The notes under the pieces are model-generated. The model made no database searches and had not been told where the DNA came from. It worked only from the letters and a program-made list of their open reading frames with translations. A program made the translations under genes and the position numbers. This document shows, piece by piece, positions 62,026 to 64,000 of a DNA stretch of 64,000 bases. Source of the DNA: Bradyrhizobium sp. LLZ17 (GTDB lineage Bacteria > Pseudomonadota > Alphaproteobacteria > Rhizobiales > Xanthobacteraceae); the NCBI RefSeq assembly GCF_041200145.1, contig NZ_CP165734.1:5685001-5749000 (forward strand), in the 5' to 3' direction. Every line of letters starts with the position of its first letter. Within the stretch, counting starts at the first letter, position 1.

Positions 62026-64000
62026 ATGTCAGAAACCCGCCAAACTACGGACTCCGAGACCAACCCCCTGCTGAAGGCCTGGGTGACGCCGTTTGCGACC
62101 CCGCCGTTCCACGAGATCCAGCCGGAGCACTTCCTGCCGGCGTTCGAGCAGGCCTTCGCCGATCATTCCGCGGAGATCGCGGCCATCACCAATGATCCCG
62201 CCGCGCCCGACTTCGCCAACACCATCACGGCGCTGGAGCGCTCCGGCAAGCTTCTGAACAAGGTCGCTTCCGTCTTCTACGACCTGGTCTCGGCGCATTC
62301 CAACCCGGCCATCCTGGAGATCGACAAGGAGGTCTCCTTGCGGATGGCACGGCATTGGAATCCGATCACGATGAATGCCGTGCTGTTTGGCCGCATCGCT
62401 CAGCTGCATGAGAACCGCGCCAATCTCGGCCTCGACCCCGAGCAGCTCCGCCTTCTGGAGCGCACCTACACCCGCTTCCACCGCTCGGGTGCCGGTCTGT
62501 CCGAAGAGGCCAAGAAGCGCATGGCCGAGATCAACGAGCAGCTCGCCCAGCTCGGCACCGGCTTCAGCCATCATCTGCTCGGCGACGAGCAGGACTGGTT
62601 CATGGAGCTCGGCGATGCCGATCGTCAGGGCCTGCCGGAAAGTTTCGTCGCGGCTGCCAAGGCCGCGGCTGAAGAGCACGGCCTGCCCGGCAAGGCTATC
62701 GTCACCCTGTCGCGCTCCTCGGTCGAGCCGTTCCTGAAGAGCTCGGCCCGGCGCGACCTGCGCGAGAAGGTCTACAAGGCTTTCACGGCGCGCGGCGACA
62801 ACGGCAATTCCAACGACAACAACGGAACCATCGTCGAGATCCTGAAGCTGCGCGAGGAGAGCGCCACGCTGCTGGGTTACCCGACTTTTGCCGCCTACCG
62901 GCTCGAGGATTCCATGGCCAAGACGCCGGAGGCGGTGCGGGGCCTGCTCGAGCGGGTCTGGAAGCCGGCCCGCGCCCGGGCGCTGGCCGATCGTGACGAG
63001 ATGCAGGCGCTGATCACGACCGAGGGCGGCAATTTCAAGCTCGCGCCCTGGGACTGGCGCTTCTACGCCGAAAAGCTCCGCCTGCAGCGCGCCAATTTCG
63101 ACGACGCCGCGATCAAGCCGTATCTCACGCTCGACCACATGATCGCCGCCGCCTTCGACTGCGCCACGCGCCTGTTCGGCATCACCTTCGAGGAGCGCAA
63201 GGACGTTCCGGTCTGGCATCCTGACGTCCGGGTCTGGGAGGTGAGGGGCCCGGACGGCAAGCACAAGGCGCTGTTCTACGGCGATTACTATGCCCGGTCC
63301 TCGAAGCGCTCAGGCGCCTGGATGACCTCGTTGCGCGACCAGCAAAAGCTCGACGGCGAGATCGCGCCCTTGATCATCAATGTCTGCAACTTCGCCAAGG
63401 GCGCCGGCGGCGAGCCCTCGCTGCTGTCGCCAGACGACGCCCGCACCCTGTTCCACGAGTTCGGCCACGGGCTGCACGGCATGCTCTCCAATGTGATCTA
63501 TCCGTCGCTGTCGGGCACCTCCGTGTTCACCGATTTCGTCGAGCTGCCCTCCCAGCTCTACGAGCATTGGCAGGAACGCCCCGAGGTGCTCCAGCAGTTC
63601 GCAAAGCATTACCAGACCGGCGAACCCTTGCCGGACGACTTGCTGCAACGGTTCCTCGCCGCGCGCAAATTCAACCAGGGCTTCGCCACCGTCGAGTTCG
63701 TCTCCTCGGCGCTGATCGACCTCGAATTCCACACCCAGCCGGCCGCGGCAGCCGCGGACGTGCGCGCCTTCGAGAGACGCGAGCTGGAGAAGATCGGTAT
63801 GCCCGAGGAGATCTCGCTGCGCCACCGGCCCACGCAGTTCGGCCACATCTTCTCCGGCGACCATTATGCCGCGGGCTATTACAGCTACATGTGGTCGGAG
63901 GTGATGGACGCCGACGCCTTCGGCGCGTTCGAGGAGGCCGGCAACATCTTCGATCCGGCGGTCGCGAAACGCCTGCACGACGACATCTATTCGAGCGGCG
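62026..64000 (+). CDS. M3 family oligopeptidase (Dcp/OpdA-like), truncated by the window end
   Basis: At least 658 residues of a cytosolic zinc metallopeptidase; the frame is open to the window edge without a stop. The zinc motif HEFGH is at residues 477-481 (FHEFGHGLHGML), preceded by the FCNFAKGAGGEPSLLS-type strand and followed by DFVELPSQLYEHW, which has the third ligand glutamate. GHIFSGDHYAAGYYSYMW is typical of the C-terminal part. It degrades short peptides. Complete members are about 690 residues, so only a short end is missing. Confidence 0.92.
   Translation, partial: MSETRQTTDSETNPLLKAWVTPFATPPFHEIQPEHFLPAFEQAFADHSAEIAAITNDPAAPDFANTITALERSGKLLNKVASVFYDLVSAHSNPAILEIDKEVSLRMARHWNPITMNAVLFGRIAQLHENRANLGLDPEQLRLLERTYTRFHRSGAGLSEEAKKRMAEINEQLAQLGTGFSHHLLGDEQDWFMELGDADRQGLPESFVAAAKAAAEEHGLPGKAIVTLSRSSVEPFLKSSARRDLREKVYKAFTARGDNGNSNDNNGTIVEILKLREESATLLGYPTFAAYRLEDSMAKTPEAVRGLLERVWKPARARALADRDEMQALITTEGGNFKLAPWDWRFYAEKLRLQRANFDDAAIKPYLTLDHMIAAAFDCATRLFGITFEERKDVPVWHPDVRVWEVRGPDGKHKALFYGDYYARSSKRSGAWMTSLRDQQKLDGEIAPLIINVCNFAKGAGGEPSLLSPDDARTLFHEFGHGLHGMLSNVIYPSLSGTSVFTDFVELPSQLYEHWQERPEVLQQFAKHYQTGEPLPDDLLQRFLAARKFNQGFATVEFVSSALIDLEFHTQPAAAAADVRAFERRELEKIGMPEEISLRHRPTQFGHIFSGDHYAAGYYSYMWSEVMDADAFGAFEEAGNIFDPAVAKRLHDDIYSSG

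Overview
The window is high-GC alphaproteobacterial chromosome, most likely Bradyrhizobium or a close Nitrobacteraceae relative. The evidence is the divergent nepR-ecfG / phyR general stress locus, DUF3551 proteins, a homospermidine synthase, many acyl-CoA genes, and several families of palindromic intergenic repeats of the Bradyrhizobium kind. I see no tRNA, rRNA, CRISPR array, transposase or prophage gene. Apart from small-gene decay around 10-11.6 kb and 39.9 kb, the content is ordinary chromosomal.

Layout. 0-13.8 kb: an accessory-looking stretch of small domain proteins (GYD, DUF3303), two beta-lactamase-fold serine hydrolases, an acyltransferase-3, a split membrane-tethered AraC regulator, an unusual Glyoxalase_8 / Clp-N / sigma-region-4 fusion, other hydrolases, a metallo-beta-lactamase-fold enzyme and an MDR oxidoreductase. 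13.9-18.8 kb: SAF-domain oxidoreductase, phytanoyl-CoA dioxygenase, two tandem alpha/beta hydrolases, and ogt. 18.8-31 kb: an acyl-CoA catabolic island. An acyl-CoA ligase and a thiolase lie on the minus strand. They diverge from a TetR regulator, an SDR, an enoyl-CoA hydratase, a feruloyl-CoA-synthase-like ligase, three acyl-CoA dehydrogenases and a nitroreductase. 31-32.9 kb: NepR-EcfG and PhyR, divergent, with EcfG-type promoter candidates in both directions. 33-42 kb: SnoaL-like protein, htpG, an RND pump without its adaptor, DUF3551 genes, an SGNH hydrolase and an orphan tricarboxylate-transporter binding protein. 42.4-46.7 kb: a FadD-like ligase, then a tightly overlapping acyl carrier protein / ANL ligase / ketoreductase cassette. 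46.8-50.7 kb: small proteins, a DUF3095 cyclase-like protein, DUF2147, a GNAT and superoxide dismutase. 50.8-56.9 kb: a zinc-acquisition operon behind a perfect palindromic Zur-type box (His-rich small protein, ZnuC, ZnuB, ZnuA, COG0523 GTPase, WD40 protein), then MgtC. 57-61.6 kb: polyamine genes (homospermidine synthase, RidA, GNAT, ornithine decarboxylase) with a long structured leader upstream of the decarboxylase. The window ends inside an M3 oligopeptidase.

A notable property of the sequence is its single-base frameshifts. At least eleven sites interrupt otherwise fully conserved genes, including htpG and znuC, several at homopolymers. Removing or adding one base restores the family sequence in each case. 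I annotate these genes as frameshifted pseudogenes, but sequencing or assembly error is at least as likely as real inactivation for the core genes.
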